In this document: positions 5,943 through 5,966 of the stretch, in pieces
Position numbering within the stretch: position 1 is the stretch's first letter
Layout of the letters: every line of letters begins with the position of its first letter
Source of the DNA: Acidobacteriota bacterium
Lineage (GTDB): Bacteria; Acidobacteriota; Terriglobia; Acidiferrales; UBA7541
Direction: 5' to 3'
Assembly (NCBI GenBank): GCA_003224135.1
Contig: QHYO01000254.1
Coordinates: 1-5,966, forward strand
DNA length: 5,966 bases
Position numbers and translations under genes: made by a program
Notes under the pieces: generated by a model
Databases searched by the model: none
What the model was told of the DNA's origin: nothing
What the model saw: the letters and a program-made list of their open reading frames with translations, nothing else

Positions 5943-5966
5943 GTTTGGCCTCTAGCTGTCCTTCTA
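5929..5966 (-). CDS. Possible C-terminal end of an upstream gene
   Basis: A minus-strand frame entering from the right edge reads EGQLEAKLGKS and stops at TGA (5929-5931). It would overlap the TTG start of the P-loop gene by 14 bases, a common arrangement in operons, and the other two frames fit a gene end less well. Eleven codons are too few to identify a family, so this is a weak call. Confidence 0.3.
   Translation of the reverse strand, partial: EGQLEAKLGKS

Overview
The window looks like a bacterial chromosome fragment of moderately high GC. It carries most of a hopanoid (bacterial sterol-analogue lipid) biosynthesis operon. Every gene I can support lies on the minus strand, so the biological order runs from the right edge to the left. 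Gene content, operon layout and protein style suggest a soil-type Acidobacteriota or a similar lineage, but that placement is an inference from memory of such clusters, not from a marker gene.

Layout, in transcription order: (1) a possible last few codons of an upstream gene at the right edge (5929-5966); (2) a P-loop NTPase of the MobB/dethiobiotin-synthetase-like (SIMIBI) type, starting at TTG (5247-5942); (3) a 208-base non-coding gap (5039-5246) with a good sigma70-type promoter, a dyad over its -10 box and two potential leader hairpins; (4) squalene-hopene cyclase, shc (3020-5038); (5) eight bases later, a HpnH-like protein that keeps a radical-SAM-type fold signature but has lost the CxxxCxxC iron-sulfur motif and the C-terminal region of HpnH (2235-3011); (6) hpnA, an extended short-chain dehydrogenase/epimerase, whose ATG overlaps the previous stop by four bases (1207-2238); (7) a 69-base gap, then hpnG, the adenosylhopane nucleosidase/phosphorylase (373-1137); (8) a 56-base gap, then the N-terminal 105 residues of a zinc-dependent alcohol dehydrogenase that runs off the left edge (1-316).

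How the genes fit together: Shc cyclises squalene to hopene. In the known pathway HpnH then attaches a 5'-deoxyadenosyl group, HpnG removes adenine to give ribosylhopane, and a reduction gives bacteriohopanetetrol. HpnA is a conserved companion of unsettled function. The HpnH homologue here should not be able to do the radical chemistry, so a canonical HpnH is expected elsewhere in the genome or the local protein has a different role. The alcohol dehydrogenase directly after hpnG is a natural candidate for the reductive step, but this is only inferred from position. No squalene-synthesis genes (hpnC/D/E), RNA genes, mobile elements or CRISPR arrays were seen.
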